DNA of 64,000 nt from Ruminococcaceae bacterium UBA6434 (GCA_002437245.1 DJOQ01000034.1:17362-81361); one strand, 5' to 3'; shown: positions 23,583-32,662, counted from the first letter of the stretch. The notes: a model not told the origin generated them from the sequence alone. Translations and numbers: made by a program.

Positions 23583-24188
23583 ATGTTTGGCAGATTCAAA
23601 AAAACGGAAGCTGTCGGCGCACCCGAATTTATAGTGGCAGGTCTCGGCAATCCCGAGAGTAAATACACCCTGACACGCCATAATTCGGGGTTTTTGTGCG
23701 TTGACTTTCTCGCCGAAAAACACGGATTCAAAATAAACAAGTTAAAATTCAAGGCGGTTATAGCCGACACGGTTATAAATTCGCACCGCTGCATAGTTAT
23801 GAAGCCGCAGACATATATGAATTTAAGCGGTGAGGCTGTAAAGGCGGTGGCGGATTTTTACAAGATTCCGCCCGAAAAAATAATAATAATTTTCGATGAT
23901 ATTTCGCTTGACGTCGGCAGGCTCAGAATTCGCAGAAAAGGCTCCGACGGCGGTCATAACGGAATAAAGAGTATAATTTCATGTATCGGCAGTCAAAATT
24001 TTCCCAGAGTCAAAATCGGATGCGGCAAAAAGCCACACCCCGATTACGACCTTGCCGCATGGGTGCTCTCGGAGTATAAAAAGGACGAGGCGCCCGCTCT
24101 TAAAACGGCTCTCGAAAATGCCTGCTGTGCGGTTGAGCTTATTCTTGACGGCAAAACCGACGAGGCTATGAACAAATACAATTCCTGA
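23583..24188 (+). CDS. pth: Peptidyl-tRNA hydrolase
   Basis: A 201-residue cytosolic enzyme that releases peptides from prematurely dropped peptidyl-tRNA. Family core: VAGLGNPESKYTLTRHNSGF with the catalytic His (H33), MKPQTYMNLSG with the substrate Asn, and FDDISLDVGRLRIRRKGSDG with the Asp that assists the His. A 13-residue N-terminal extension (MFGRFKKTEAVGA) precedes the usual start; the ATG is supported by AAGGACAGG upstream, though with loose spacing. It sits 18 bases after glmU and 17 before mfd, the same order as in Bacillus without prs, ctc and fin. Confidence 0.96.
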   Translation: MFGRFKKTEAVGAPEFIVAGLGNPESKYTLTRHNSGFLCVDFLAEKHGFKINKLKFKAVIADTVINSHRCIVMKPQTYMNLSGEAVKAVADFYKIPPEKIIIIFDDISLDVGRLRIRRKGSDGGHNGIKSIISCIGSQNFPRVKIGCGKKPHPDYDLAAWVLSEYKKDEAPALKTALENACCAVELILDGKTDEAMNKYNS

Positions 24189-24205
24189 AGGAGTTTTAAT
24201 TTAAT

Positions 24206-27200
24206 ATGTCAGCATTTACAGAGGTTTTAAAGACCTCGCCCGAGTATATGACGCTCGAAAAGGCGGTAAAAGACCGAAACCTGCCAGTGGGAGTGCTCGG
24301 AGTTTCGGGTGTTCATAAGGCTCATCTCGTAAATTCGCTCTGCGGCAATTTAGACCGCAGGGCTCTTGTCATTATGCCCGACGAAGCCGCGGCAACAAAA
24401 TTTTGCGAGGATCTGTGCACCTTCGGGAAAAATGCATTTTTGTATCCTGCAAGGGATTTTTCGTTTAGCTCCGCCGAAAACCGTTCTCACGAATATGAGC
24501 AGCGCCGCATAAATGCGCTCACAAATATCCTGAACGGAACGGCGGACGTTGTTGTTTGCTCCGCCGAAGCGGCGGTACAGAGAACCATCCCCCCGAAAGA
24601 CTTGAAAAAGCATTCGCTCACGATAAAACGCGGCGAAGACATAAAGCTCAGCGACATAACAAGTGTGCTTCTCTCATCCGGCTATACGAGAGCCGATATG
24701 GTTGAGGGCGTAGGGCAGTTTTCGGTGCGCGGCGGAATACTCGATTTGTTTTCGCCCGATGACCAAAACCCAGTCAGAATAGAATTCTGGGGCGATACCG
24801 TTGATACCATGGCGCATTTTGACATAACGTCTCAGCGAAGAACGGACAATGTAGATAAACTCACGCTTATGCCGTCCACCGAGATAGTTTTTTCGGGCAA
24901 CGACGAGTTAATCAAGAAAATTACCGAGTTTTACGATACCGTAAAGGGTAAGGGCGCCAAAAAAGCGCGCGAGATGCTGCAAAACGATATAGACAGGCTG
25001 AAAAACGGCGTGAATTTAAGCTCTGCCGACAAGTACCTGCCGCTCGCTTACGACGAAAACGCAACCGTTTTAAGCTATGCCGACTCCCTTTTGCTGTTCG
25101 TCTGCGAGAGCGCCGGCGTCAAAGAAAAGGCAAATGCCGCAATAAAACTCCAAAATGAGGATATCAAATATCTTTTGGAGGAGGGCGAGCTTTGCCGCGG
25201 ACTTGACGAATTTACAATGAGCTTTCCCGAGCTTACAAGGGAATACGAAAAAAAGGACACGGTTTTTCTCGATGATTTCGCACGCGGTTCGTTTGATGTT
25301 CCGGTGCGCGACCTCATAACATTTACCGCGTCCACGCTTCCCTCATGGAACGGAAAGCTTGACGTGCTCTTAGACGATTTGTCGCCGCTTGTGCAAAAAG
25401 ACTCTGCGGTTGTGGTGATGGGAGGAACCGAAAAGGCTGCGAAAAATCTTGCCGAGGATCTCGAAAACGAGGATATTCCCGCACTTTATTTTCCGCTTGA
25501 GCCTGCCGAATTCCCGCGCGGCAGAGTTTCGGTTTTGCCGGGTGCGTTGTCGGGCGGCTTCGGCTATCCGCATGAAAAATTCTATACCTTTACCTACGGC
25601 AGAAACGCCGTTGCCTCAAAAAAACGGAAAGCACGCAGCGGATTTAAAAAGGGTCAGAGTCTCCATTCGCTTGATGAACTGAAGCGCGGCGACTACGTTG
25701 TCCATTCGCTTCACGGTATAGGCGTCTTTGACGGTATCAATAAACTTGAAGTAGGAAAGATAACCAAGGATTACATCAAAATAAAATATGCAAAGGGCGA
25801 CGTTTTGTATGTCCCCGTAACGCAGCTTGACCTTGTCTCAAAATATATAGGCCCTCACGAGGATGACGGCAGAACCGTAAAGCTGAATAAAATCGGCGGC
25901 AAGGATTGGGAAAAAACCAGAAATAAGGTTCGTGCCGCCGTTAAGGATATGGCGGATCAGCTCATAGCCCTGTATTCAAAAAGGCAAAACAGCCCCGGAT
26001 ACGCGTTTTCGCCGGATCTTGATATGCAGAGCGATTTCGAGAGAAGATTTGAATACGACGAGACGTCAGACCAGCTCAGGGCGATTGACGAAATTAAAGG
26101 CGATATGGAAAAACCGTACCCCATGGACAGACTTCTCTGCGGCGATGTCGGCTTCGGCAAAACAGAGGTGGCACTTCGCGCGGCGTTCAAGTGCATAGCC
26201 GACGGCAAGCAATGCGCCATACTCGTTCCCACCACAATTCTCGCGTATCAGCATTACCGCACCATACTCAAAAGATTTGACGGGTTCCCCGTAGAAATAG
26301 AGATGCTGTCGCGCTTCAGAACTCCGAAGGAGCAGGAGAAAATACTTAAAAATTTAAAGCGCGGTTCACTTGATATAATTGTAGGCACACACCGCCTTGT
26401 TTCAAACGACGTTAAATTCAAGGACCTCGGGCTTCTTATAGTAGACGAGGAGCAGCGTTTCGGCGTGGCGCAAAAGGAAAAGCTTAAGGAGATGTTCCCC
26501 ACGGTAGATGTTCTTACATTGTCCGCAACACCTATTCCGCGAACGCTAAATATGGCTATGACGGGAATACGCGATATGTCCGTAATAGAGGAAGCTCCGC
26601 AGGACAGATACCCCGTTCAGACCTATGTTATCGAGCAAGATATGGGCGTTCTCTGCGAGGCAATGGAAAAAGAACTTCGTAGGGGCGGTCAGGTATATTA
26701 TCTTCATAACCGCGTCGAGTCGATAGAAAGTACGGCGGCAAAGATAAAAGAGATGATGCCGTCCGCGCGCGTAGCCGTGGCTCACGGTCAGATGGGTGAA
26801 GAGGAATTGTCGGAAATCTGGCGCGACTTGCTTGAGGGCGACATTGACATACTCGTTTGCACCACCATTATCGAGACGGGCGTCGATGTTCCGAACTGCA
26901 ATACCCTGATTATTGAGGACGCCGACAGGCTCGGGCTCGCTCAGCTTCATCAGATACGCGGAAGAGTCGGCAGAAGCACGCGCAGAGCGTCGGCTTACTT
27001 CACGTTTAAACGCGGCAAGGAGCTATCCGAGATAGCAAACAGGCGCCTTTCGGCAATAAGAGAGTATACGGAATTCGGTTCGGGTTTTAAAATTGCCATG
27101 CGCGACCTTGAAATACGCGGAGCGGGAAATGTCCTCGGCGCGCAGCAGCACGGCCATATGGAGGCGGTAGGTTACGATATGTACTTACAGCTTCTCGGCG

Positions 27201-27673
27201 AAGCCGTGGAAGAGGAAAAAGGCGAAAAGCCGACCTCACGCAAAAAGGAATGTCTTATAGATATGCAGATAGACGCCCATATTCCCGATAATTACATCAA
27301 GAGTATTCCTCAGCGACTCGCGGTTTACCGCAGAATTGCCGACATCAAAAACACCGAGGACGCAGATGACGTTAAGGATGAGCTTCGCGACCGTTTCGGC
27401 GAAATTCCGCAGTCGGTTCAGGGCCTTATCGATGTTTCGCTTCTTCGTAACACCGCCGCCGCAAAGGGCGTGTACGAAATAGGACAAAAGGGCAATTCCG
27501 TTATACTTTACGTTAATGATATAGATACAAATACGGTTTTGAATCTCTCCTCTATGATGCGCGGCAGAGTGTCGATAATGGATTACGGCAAAAAGCATAT
27601 TGCGGTCAAGATTGCCGACGGTCAGTCGCCGCTCGATACGCTGAAAGAAATATTCGGATATATGGTGTTCTGA
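24206..27673 (+). CDS. mfd: Transcription-repair coupling factor Mfd
   Basis: A 1155-residue ATP-dependent translocase that removes RNA polymerase stalled at lesions and recruits UvrA. In order: UvrB-like N-terminal domains (1-350), the RNA-polymerase-interacting CarD-like domain (about 485-580, YVVHSLHGIGVFDGI), then RecG-like motor domains with Walker A GDVGFGKTE, DEEQ box VDEEQRFG, LSATPIPRTL and the GRVGRS motif VI, and the C-terminal TRCF domain. Full family length. GGAGTTTTAATTTAAT precedes the ATG. Glycerate kinase follows after two bases. Confidence 0.98.
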   Translation: MSAFTEVLKTSPEYMTLEKAVKDRNLPVGVLGVSGVHKAHLVNSLCGNLDRRALVIMPDEAAATKFCEDLCTFGKNAFLYPARDFSFSSAENRSHEYEQRRINALTNILNGTADVVVCSAEAAVQRTIPPKDLKKHSLTIKRGEDIKLSDITSVLLSSGYTRADMVEGVGQFSVRGGILDLFSPDDQNPVRIEFWGDTVDTMAHFDITSQRRTDNVDKLTLMPSTEIVFSGNDELIKKITEFYDTVKGKGAKKAREMLQNDIDRLKNGVNLSSADKYLPLAYDENATVLSYADSLLLFVCESAGVKEKANAAIKLQNEDIKYLLEEGELCRGLDEFTMSFPELTREYEKKDTVFLDDFARGSFDVPVRDLITFTASTLPSWNGKLDVLLDDLSPLVQKDSAVVVMGGTEKAAKNLAEDLENEDIPALYFPLEPAEFPRGRVSVLPGALSGGFGYPHEKFYTFTYGRNAVASKKRKARSGFKKGQSLHSLDELKRGDYVVHSLHGIGVFDGINKLEVGKITKDYIKIKYAKGDVLYVPVTQLDLVSKYIGPHEDDGRTVKLNKIGGKDWEKTRNKVRAAVKDMADQLIALYSKRQNSPGYAFSPDLDMQSDFERRFEYDETSDQLRAIDEIKGDMEKPYPMDRLLCGDVGFGKTEVALRAAFKCIADGKQCAILVPTTILAYQHYRTILKRFDGFPVEIEMLSRFRTPKEQEKILKNLKRGSLDIIVGTHRLVSNDVKFKDLGLLIVDEEQRFGVAQKEKLKEMFPTVDVLTLSATPIPRTLNMAMTGIRDMSVIEEAPQDRYPVQTYVIEQDMGVLCEAMEKELRRGGQVYYLHNRVESIESTAAKIKEMMPSARVAVAHGQMGEEELSEIWRDLLEGDIDILVCTTIIETGVDVPNCNTLIIEDADRLGLAQLHQIRGRVGRSTRRASAYFTFKRGKELSEIANRRLSAIREYTEFGSGFKIAMRDLEIRGAGNVLGAQQHGHMEAVGYDMYLQLLGEAVEEEKGEKPTSRKKECLIDMQIDAHIPDNYIKSIPQRLAVYRRIADIKNTEDADDVKDELRDRFGEIPQSVQGLIDVSLLRNTAAAKGVYEIGQKGNSVILYVNDIDTNTVLNLSSMMRGRVSIMDYGKKHIAVKIADGQSPLDTLKEIFGYMVF

Positions 27674-27675
27674 TT

Positions 27676-28821
27676 ATGAAAATAGCTGTTATTTGTGATT
27701 CTTTTAAGGGGAGCCTTAATTCAATCGAGGTCTGTGCCGCCGTTAAGGCGGGACTGCTTAAAGCCGATAAGAATTTTACGGTGCTTTCTCTGCCGTTTGC
27801 CGACGGAGGGGAGGGCACTTCTCGCTGTTTTTACGATATACTCGGCGGAAAAAAACGAAAAATCACGGTACATGACCCGCTCTTTCGCAAAATCGAGGCG
27901 GAATATACCGTCTTACCCGACGGTACTGCTGTAATCGACGCGGCATCGGCGAGCGGACTTACGCTCATAGGCGACAGGGAGCGCGAAACCAAAAAGACTT
28001 CATCTTTGGGGTGCGGAGAGATGATATGCGATGCGGCAGAGAACGGAGCCGAAAATATTATTGTCGGGCTCGGCGGCAGCGCCACCACGGATGCCGGTAT
28101 GGGCATACTTTATGCCCTCGGTATGCGTTTTTATTCGGACGGTAAAACCGAGCTTGCGCCTATGGGCGAAAATATGATAAATGTAAAAAGCCTTGAGCCG
28201 ACGCCGTTTTTTTCACGGTTTAAAAACGTGAGGTTTACTCTCGCGTGCGACGTTACAAATCCGCTGTGCGGCAAAAACGGTGCGGCGTATGTTTTTTCGC
28301 CGCAAAAGGGCGCCGCGAAAAGCGATATTGAACTTTTGGACAGGGGCTTACGCAATATGGGTGAGATTTTTGAAAAAATGTCGGGCGAAAAAATCTTAAA
28401 CCTTCCGGGCGCCGGAGCGGCAGGCGGTATTGCCGGCGGTATGGCAGCATTTTTAAACTGTACGGTCAAAAGCGGATTTGAGGTCCTGTCGGATAAAACA
28501 CCGCTTAAAGAGACAATACGGCAGTCGGATGCCGTTATAACGGGCGAGGGCAGGACGGACAGCCAGACTTACTTCGGTAAGCTGCCGAAAAAAGTTTCCG
28601 AAGTCGCCGAAAAATTCGGTGTGCCGTGCCTGCTTTTAAGCGGAGACATCGAAAACGGCATTTCTGCGGAGAAACTCGGATTTTGCGAGATGTATAAAAT
28701 CAGAGACGGCGGATTGAGCCTTGAATTTTGTATGAAAAACGCCGCTTCGCTTTTGTCCGAAAAAGCTTTCGAGATAGGCAAAAACTCAAAAATAATAAAT
28801 AAGCAATCCGGCAGCATTTGA
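27676..28821 (+). CDS. Glycerate kinase (GlxK/GarK family)
   Basis: A 381-residue class II-type glycerate kinase that phosphorylates D-glycerate with ATP, usually to 2-phosphoglycerate. It begins KIAVICDSFKGSLNS and continues LPFADGGEGTS, VGLGGSATTDAGMG and GAGAAGGIAGG, all typical of the family. The start codon is two bases after the mfd stop, so translation is probably coupled to mfd; the pairing looks incidental to metabolism. Length is usual (about 380). GlxK and GarK cannot be told apart here, so no symbol is given. About 130 bases follow before rplM. Confidence 0.9.
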   Translation: MKIAVICDSFKGSLNSIEVCAAVKAGLLKADKNFTVLSLPFADGGEGTSRCFYDILGGKKRKITVHDPLFRKIEAEYTVLPDGTAVIDAASASGLTLIGDRERETKKTSSLGCGEMICDAAENGAENIIVGLGGSATTDAGMGILYALGMRFYSDGKTELAPMGENMINVKSLEPTPFFSRFKNVRFTLACDVTNPLCGKNGAAYVFSPQKGAAKSDIELLDRGLRNMGEIFEKMSGEKILNLPGAGAAGGIAGGMAAFLNCTVKSGFEVLSDKTPLKETIRQSDAVITGEGRTDSQTYFGKLPKKVSEVAEKFGVPCLLLSGDIENGISAEKLGFCEMYKIRDGGLSLEFCMKNAASLLSEKAFEIGKNSKIINKQSGSI

Positions 28822-28882
28822 GAGAAAACAGGAGAAAACAAGAGATAACAGATACAATCGTTAAATTTTTGAAAAAACGGTG

Positions 28883-28911
28883 TTGACGAAACCGTTTCTT
28901 CGTGATAATAT
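28883..28911 (+). promoter_or_regulatory. Promoter of rplM-rpsI
   Basis: TTGACG (28883-28888), 17-base spacer, TAATAT (28906-28911); a GATAAT overlaps at shorter spacing. The leader of about 40 bases is too short to fold into the known L13 leader structures. Confidence 0.7.
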
Positions 28912-28955
28912 ATTCGGGCAATAAAAAAGAAATAAATATTCGGAGGTTATGTTTT

Positions 28956-29384
28956 ATGTCAACTTATATGCCTAAGGCTGCTGACATCAGCCGTAATTGG
29001 TATGTTCTTGATGCTGACGGCAGAACGCTCGGTTCCGTTGCCGCAGAAGCTGCTACGCTTCTCCGCGGTAAACACAAGCCGACATTTGCTCCTCACGCTG
29101 ACTGCGGCGATCACGTAATCGTAATCAACGCCGGCAAAATAGTTCTCACAGGCAACAAGCTTGAAAAGAAAATGTACTATCATCACACCGGTTACATCGG
29201 TAATATGAAGAAGGTTAAGTATAAGACCCTTATGGCTGAAAAGCCCGAATTTGCTCTTGAAAAAGCAGTTAAGGGTATGCTTCCCGACAACACACTCGGC
29301 AGAAAGCAGCTTACAAGACTTCGCATCTTCAAAGACGGTGAACACACACATGAGGCTCAGAAGCCCGAAGTTAAAGAATTCTGA
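28956..29384 (+). CDS. rplM: 50S ribosomal protein L13
   Basis: A 142-residue ribosomal protein, early assembler of the large subunit. Signatures are RNWYVLDADGRTLGSVAAEA near the N-terminus, GDHVIVINAGKIVLTGNK mid-protein and the C-terminal AVKGMLPDNTLGRKQL. The frame opens at 28902 inside the promoter; the ATG at 28956 is chosen for its CGGAGG site ten bases before and the family start MSTYMPKA. It is followed by rpsI after 18 bases, the universal bacterial pair. Confidence 0.98.
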   Translation: MSTYMPKAADISRNWYVLDADGRTLGSVAAEAATLLRGKHKPTFAPHADCGDHVIVINAGKIVLTGNKLEKKMYYHHTGYIGNMKKVKYKTLMAEKPEFALEKAVKGMLPDNTLGRKQLTRLRIFKDGEHTHEAQKPEVKEF

Positions 29385-29402
29385 GAAAGGGAGGCAAAAT
29401 AA

Positions 29403-29801
29403 ATGTACGAGACTAATCCTTATTTTTACGGCACAGGCAGAAGAAAGAAGTCGGTTGCAAGAGTTCGCGTTTATGCGGGCACAGGCAAAATAACGATAAA
29501 CAATCGTGATATCGACGATTATTTCGGCCTTGAAACACTTAAACTTATAGTTCGTCAGCCTCTCGCTCTCACCGGCACAGCTGACAAATTCGACATCGTC
29601 TGCAACGTTCAGGGCGGCGGTGTTACAGGTCAGGCAGGCGCTATCCGCCACGGCCTTTCAAGAGCTCTTCTTCAGTATGACGAGAATCTTCGTTCGGTAC
29701 TCAAGAAGGCCGGCTTCTTAACTCGTGACCCGAGAATGAAAGAGAGAAAGAAATACGGTCTCAAAGGCGCTCGTCGCGCACCGCAGTTCTCAAAGAGATA
29801 A
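29403..29801 (+). CDS. rpsI: 30S ribosomal protein S9
   Basis: A 132-residue small-subunit protein whose C-terminal tail reaches the P-site tRNA. YGTGRRKKSVARVRV at the start, GGGVTGQAGAIRHGLSRAL in the middle and the conserved basic end KGARRAPQFSKR are diagnostic, including the terminal SKR. GAAAGGGAGG precedes the ATG. It is cotranscribed with rplM and ends at a strong terminator. Confidence 0.98.
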   Translation: MYETNPYFYGTGRRKKSVARVRVYAGTGKITINNRDIDDYFGLETLKLIVRQPLALTGTADKFDIVCNVQGGGVTGQAGAIRHGLSRALLQYDENLRSVLKKAGFLTRDPRMKERKKYGLKGARRAPQFSKR

Positions 29802-29821
29802 TCAGAGAGTATTTCTCTTGC

Positions 29822-29861
29822 AAAACACTTCTTTGCCAAACCGCAAAGAAGTGTTTTTTTT
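29822..29861 (+). terminator. Terminator of rplM-rpsI
   Basis: A perfect 15-bp stem (29822-29836 with 29843-29857) around the loop CAAACC, with an eight-base T run overlapping its end. Confidence 0.95.
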
Positions 29862-29920
29862 GTTATGTCCCCCGAATATTTAAAAATCGCACATAAAATC
29901 ACTAAAATTTTCAAGAAGTA

Positions 29921-29949
29921 TTGCATTTTATTGGTAAATAATGTATAAT
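29921..29949 (+). promoter_or_regulatory. Promoter of the YhhN-family gene
   Basis: TTGCAT (29921-29926), 17-base spacer, TATAAT (29944-29949), 46 bases before the ATG. Confidence 0.75.
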
Positions 29950-29994
29950 TTCGTTATTGCTTAAGTAGGATATAAACAGAATTGGGGGAGAATT

Positions 29995-30699
29995 ATGAAT
30001 TGGACATTATATTGGGTGCTTTTAGCAGTCGGTATCGTTATGACGGGGATATTTTTATTCCTGCGTATTAAAAAAGGCGGTATTTCCGCACTGTATGCCA
30101 AGGCGGCGGCAAGTCTCTGTTTTATTTCAACGGCTTTTGCCGCAACAAATGCAAACCACGACAATCTTCAGTTCGGGTCGTGGGTGGCGTTCGGTCTTGT
30201 GCTCGGTATGGTCGGCGATATTTGGCTTGACTTAAAATGGATTTATTTGCAAGATAAGGATTCGTATCTTTATTCCGGATTCATCTCATTCCTTTTGGGT
30301 CATGTCTGCTTCAACATAGCAATTTACAAGAGCTACAGGTTTACTGCCAAAACCCTTGCCGTTTCCATAGGCGTATCGCTTCTTATAGCTATCGGCAATA
30401 TTTTATCCGAAAAGCTTATGAAAAATCATTTCGGCAAGTTTAAATTTATTGTGTTCCTCTATACCTTCTTCCTGGCGCTGACTATGGTTTCGGCCATTAT
30501 GGCGGCAATTGCCACGGGCTTCGAAAAGGTATGGGTAGTTATGGCGATAGGCGGCGTTCTCTTTACTCTGTCCGATGCCGTGCTTTCGGGTATGTACTTT
30601 GCCGAGAATAAGAATACAAAGTTCAACATATTCTTAAATCACATCTTATATTATGCCGCTCAGTTTACAATGGCGGCGACAATCCTTTGCATAAAATAA
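29995..30699 (+). CDS. YhhN-family membrane protein (lysoplasmalogenase-like)
   Basis: A 234-residue polytopic protein with about eight hydrophobic helices and the family pattern LGMVGDIWLDL followed by LLGHVCFNIAIYK and a late TLSDAVLSG. The Asp residues in helices 3 and 7 align with the proposed catalytic Asp pair of YhhN/TMEM86 proteins, which cleave lysoplasmalogens; bacterial substrate is rarely tested. Plasmalogens do occur in anaerobic Clostridia, which makes that activity reasonable. The ATG follows GGGGGAGAATT. Own promoter and hairpin at the end, so monocistronic. Confidence 0.75.
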   Translation: MNWTLYWVLLAVGIVMTGIFLFLRIKKGGISALYAKAAASLCFISTAFAATNANHDNLQFGSWVAFGLVLGMVGDIWLDLKWIYLQDKDSYLYSGFISFLLGHVCFNIAIYKSYRFTAKTLAVSIGVSLLIAIGNILSEKLMKNHFGKFKFIVFLYTFFLALTMVSAIMAAIATGFEKVWVVMAIGGVLFTLSDAVLSGMYFAENKNTKFNIFLNHILYYAAQFTMAATILCIK

Positions 30700-30704
30700 A
30701 AAAT

Positions 30705-30740
30705 CGGTGGGAGCTTAAATTTAAGTTCCCACCGTATTTT
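30705..30740 (+). terminator. Long inverted repeat between convergent genes
   Basis: CGGTGGGAGCTTAAA and TTTAAGTTCCCACCG (30705-30734) are complementary throughout with one G-U, effectively a 13-bp stem; a short T-rich stretch follows. It lies between the YhhN and HD genes and may serve both. Confidence 0.75.
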
Positions 30741-30795
30741 ATAACCGCCTTTAGTTAAAAATTAACTAACTGTAATTATTGCATTTTTAATGCTT

Positions 30796-31341
30796 TCAGT
30801 CCTGAAATGACTTTAAGGCGTCAATTGTGTCTTGTATCAGCTCGTCAAGCGTAATACCGAGCATATCCGCACCGCGCTGTATTACTTCACGGGAACAGCC
30901 GGCGGCGAAATTCTTCGCCTTGAATTTTTTCTTCACGGATTTAAGCTCAAGATCCTGTACACTGTGCGACGGGCGCATTTTTACAACGGCTCCTATAAGC
31001 CCCGTAAGCTCGTCCACGGCATAAAGGACCTTTTCCATCTCGTGTTCCGGCTTAATATCTACCGTTATGCCATATCCGTGGCTTGCCGTGGCGTGAATTA
31101 TTCTTTCGTCAATGCCTCTTTCGCGCATTATTTCCTGTTCCTTTATGCAATGCTCTTCGGGATACATTTCAAAGTCAAGGTCGTGTAAAAGCCCTACGAT
31201 TCCCCAAAAATCCCTGTCGCCGCCGTAGCCGAGCTTATCGGCAAAATACATCATTGTTTTTTCAACCGTTTCGGCGTGCTCAAGGTGAAACGGCTCTTTG
31301 TTGTATTCCGTAAGGAGCGCGTACGCTTCGTCTCTTGTCAT
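30796..31341 (-). CDS. HD-domain metal-dependent phosphohydrolase
   Basis: A 181-residue cytosolic protein with the HD ligand pattern: HLEHAETV (first His), GLLHDLDFEMYPEEH (the His-Asp pair, about residue 52) and HATASHGYG, followed by DELTGLIGAV with the last Asp. This matches the HDIG-type hydrolases commonly annotated in Clostridia; the substrate is unknown, nucleotides being likely. The ATG at 31341 has AAAGGGTG nine bases ahead; a TTG two codons upstream is too close to it. It is 23 bases after tcdA on the same strand. Confidence 0.85.
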   Translation of the reverse strand: MTRDEAYALLTEYNKEPFHLEHAETVEKTMMYFADKLGYGGDRDFWGIVGLLHDLDFEMYPEEHCIKEQEIMRERGIDERIIHATASHGYGITVDIKPEHEMEKVLYAVDELTGLIGAVVKMRPSHSVQDLELKSVKKKFKAKNFAAGCSREVIQRGADMLGITLDELIQDTIDALKSFQD

Positions 31342-31364
31342 ATTCAAACACCCTTTCGTGTTAT

Positions 31365-32129
31365 TTATTTTGCCTTGTAATTTGTCAAATCTTTTACTAC
31401 TTCACCGGCTATTATCAGCCCGACTACAGACGGGACAAACGCGTTACTGCCGGGGATAGCGCGTCTTTGCGTGCATTTTCTCGCCGTCCCGGGAGGGCAA
31501 ATACAGTGTTCGCGGCAGCTTATCGCCATATCCTCAATAGGAACAAGCGGCTTTTCTTTTGAATAAACGACTTTGAGCTTTTTAACTCCGCGTTTTTTCA
31601 GCTCATATCTCATAACTCTCGCAAGCGGACAGACCGAAGTCTTGTAAATGTCAGCCACCTCAAATGCGGTGGGATCCATCTTGTTGCCGGCACCCATTGA
31701 GCAGATTATGGGAGTTTGGCTCTTTTTTGCCTGCATAACAAGCTCGATTTTGCCGGATACGGTGTCTATGGCGTCAACAACGTAGTCGTACTGTGAAAAA
31801 TCAAATTCAGCCGAGGTCTCGGGCGTGTAAAATTTTTGGTGTATTGTAACTTCGCAATTCGGATTTATATCCTTTATGCGCTCTTTGGCAACCTCAACCT
31901 TGTATTTGCCTATAGTGGAGCGCATTGCGAATATCTGGCGGTTTATGTTTGTAAGGCAGACCTTGTCGTCGTCGATAAGGTCCAATTTACCTACGCCCGA
32001 TCTTGCAAGCGCCTCAACGGTATAGCCGCCGACGCCGCCGATGCCGAATACGGCAACGCGCGAATTTTGCAGTTTTTCCATTGCTTCTTTTCCGAGCAGC
32101 AGCTCTGTACGTGAAAACTGGTTTAACAT
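31365..32129 (-). CDS. tcdA: tRNA threonylcarbamoyladenosine dehydratase (TcdA/CsdL, E1-like)
   Basis: A 254-residue E1-like enzyme that uses ATP to cyclise t6A37 in ANN-decoding tRNAs to ct6A. The Rossmann core VFGIGGVGGYTVEALARSG, LIDDDKVCLTNINRQI with the nucleotide-binding Arg, VVDAIDTVSGK and ICSMGAGNKMDP define the YgdL/CsdL branch. The open frame continues 68 codons upstream, but the ATG at 32129 has GGCGGAG just before it and family homology starts there. It lies downstream of an Rrf2 regulator and upstream of the HD gene. CsdE/CsdA partners are not in view. Confidence 0.93.
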   Translation of the reverse strand: MLNQFSRTELLLGKEAMEKLQNSRVAVFGIGGVGGYTVEALARSGVGKLDLIDDDKVCLTNINRQIFAMRSTIGKYKVEVAKERIKDINPNCEVTIHQKFYTPETSAEFDFSQYDYVVDAIDTVSGKIELVMQAKKSQTPIICSMGAGNKMDPTAFEVADIYKTSVCPLARVMRYELKKRGVKKLKVVYSKEKPLVPIEDMAISCREHCICPPGTARKCTQRRAIPGSNAFVPSVVGLIIAGEVVKDLTNYKAK

Positions 32130-32165
32130 AATCTCCGCCTTTGTATAATCAAAAAAATTTTGTAT

Positions 32166-32187
32166 CACAGACAAAACGATGTCTGTG
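32166..32187 (-). terminator. Hairpin between rrf2-type gene and tcdA
   Basis: On the minus strand CACAGACA and TGTCTGTG form an 8-bp stem with a six-base loop, followed by ATACAAAATTTTTTT. The T run starts eight bases after the stem, so termination would be weak or partial. Confidence 0.45.
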
Positions 32188-32230
32188 CCGCCAAGCGCGG
32201 TTTTATTGTGAATTCGTCTTTTTGCCTTGC

Positions 32231-32662
32231 TCAGATGCAGTAAGAGCCGTTTGTGCTGTCGGCTTTGTCGATTAAATCCTGAATGGTAACGCTGTCGGCG
32301 TATTTGTTGATAACATCGTAAAAGCCGCGCCAAAAATCAAGTGTCTCACAGTATGAACTGCGCTCGCAATAGTTCTTTTCGTCCTGCAAACAGGCAACAG
32401 GCGACAGCGAACCCTCGCAAACTCTGAGAATGTCTCCTGCCGTGCATTTTTCCGGGTCTACATTGAGCTTATAGCCGCCGGCATTGCCGCGGAAACTGCG
32501 TATAAGACCGGCTTTACTCAGAATTGAAACCACCTGTTCAAGGTATTTTACCGATATATCCTGCCTTGAGGATATATCTTTAACAGAGACCGGTGCAGCA
32601 CTTTGGTGGCGGCCTATATCTATCATAACGCGCAAAGCGTAGCGCCCTTTTGTTGAAATCAT
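32231..32662 (-). CDS. Rrf2-family regulator with [2Fe-2S]-type cysteines
   Basis: A 143-residue winged-helix regulator. MISTKGRYALRVMIDIG and DISVKYLEQVVSILSKAGL mark the DNA-binding domain; GNAGGYKL is the wing. Three cysteines, C91-x7-C99-x5-C105, follow, close to the IscR cluster pattern, so an iron-sulfur cofactor is likely and the protein would sense iron-sulfur or redox status. AGGAGGAT precedes the ATG. A dyad in its own promoter suggests autoregulation. The usual neighbours (cysteine desulfurase, iscU) are missing; tcdA lies downstream instead. Confidence 0.9.
   Translation of the reverse strand: MISTKGRYALRVMIDIGRHQSAAPVSVKDISSRQDISVKYLEQVVSILSKAGLIRSFRGNAGGYKLNVDPEKCTAGDILRVCEGSLSPVACLQDEKNYCERSSYCETLDFWRGFYDVINKYADSVTIQDLIDKADSTNGSYCI

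Noticed and set aside
22791..23723. 310-codon open frame antisense to glmU and pth
   Set aside because: It mirrors the codon structure of well-supported genes on the + strand, has no ribosome binding site and gives a Tyr/Cys-rich protein of implausible composition; a shadow frame.
28906..28955. Possible L13 autoregulatory leader
   Set aside because: Only about 40 bases of AT-rich leader with no stable fold.
28959..29651. 230-codon open frame antisense to rplM and rpsI
   Set aside because: Lies wholly across two certain ribosomal protein genes, no start signals and no recognisable domain.
32130..32333. 68-codon N-terminal extension of tcdA overlapping the Rrf2 gene
   Set aside because: Overlaps another gene, has a basic composition unlike the family and ignores the good SD at the internal ATG.
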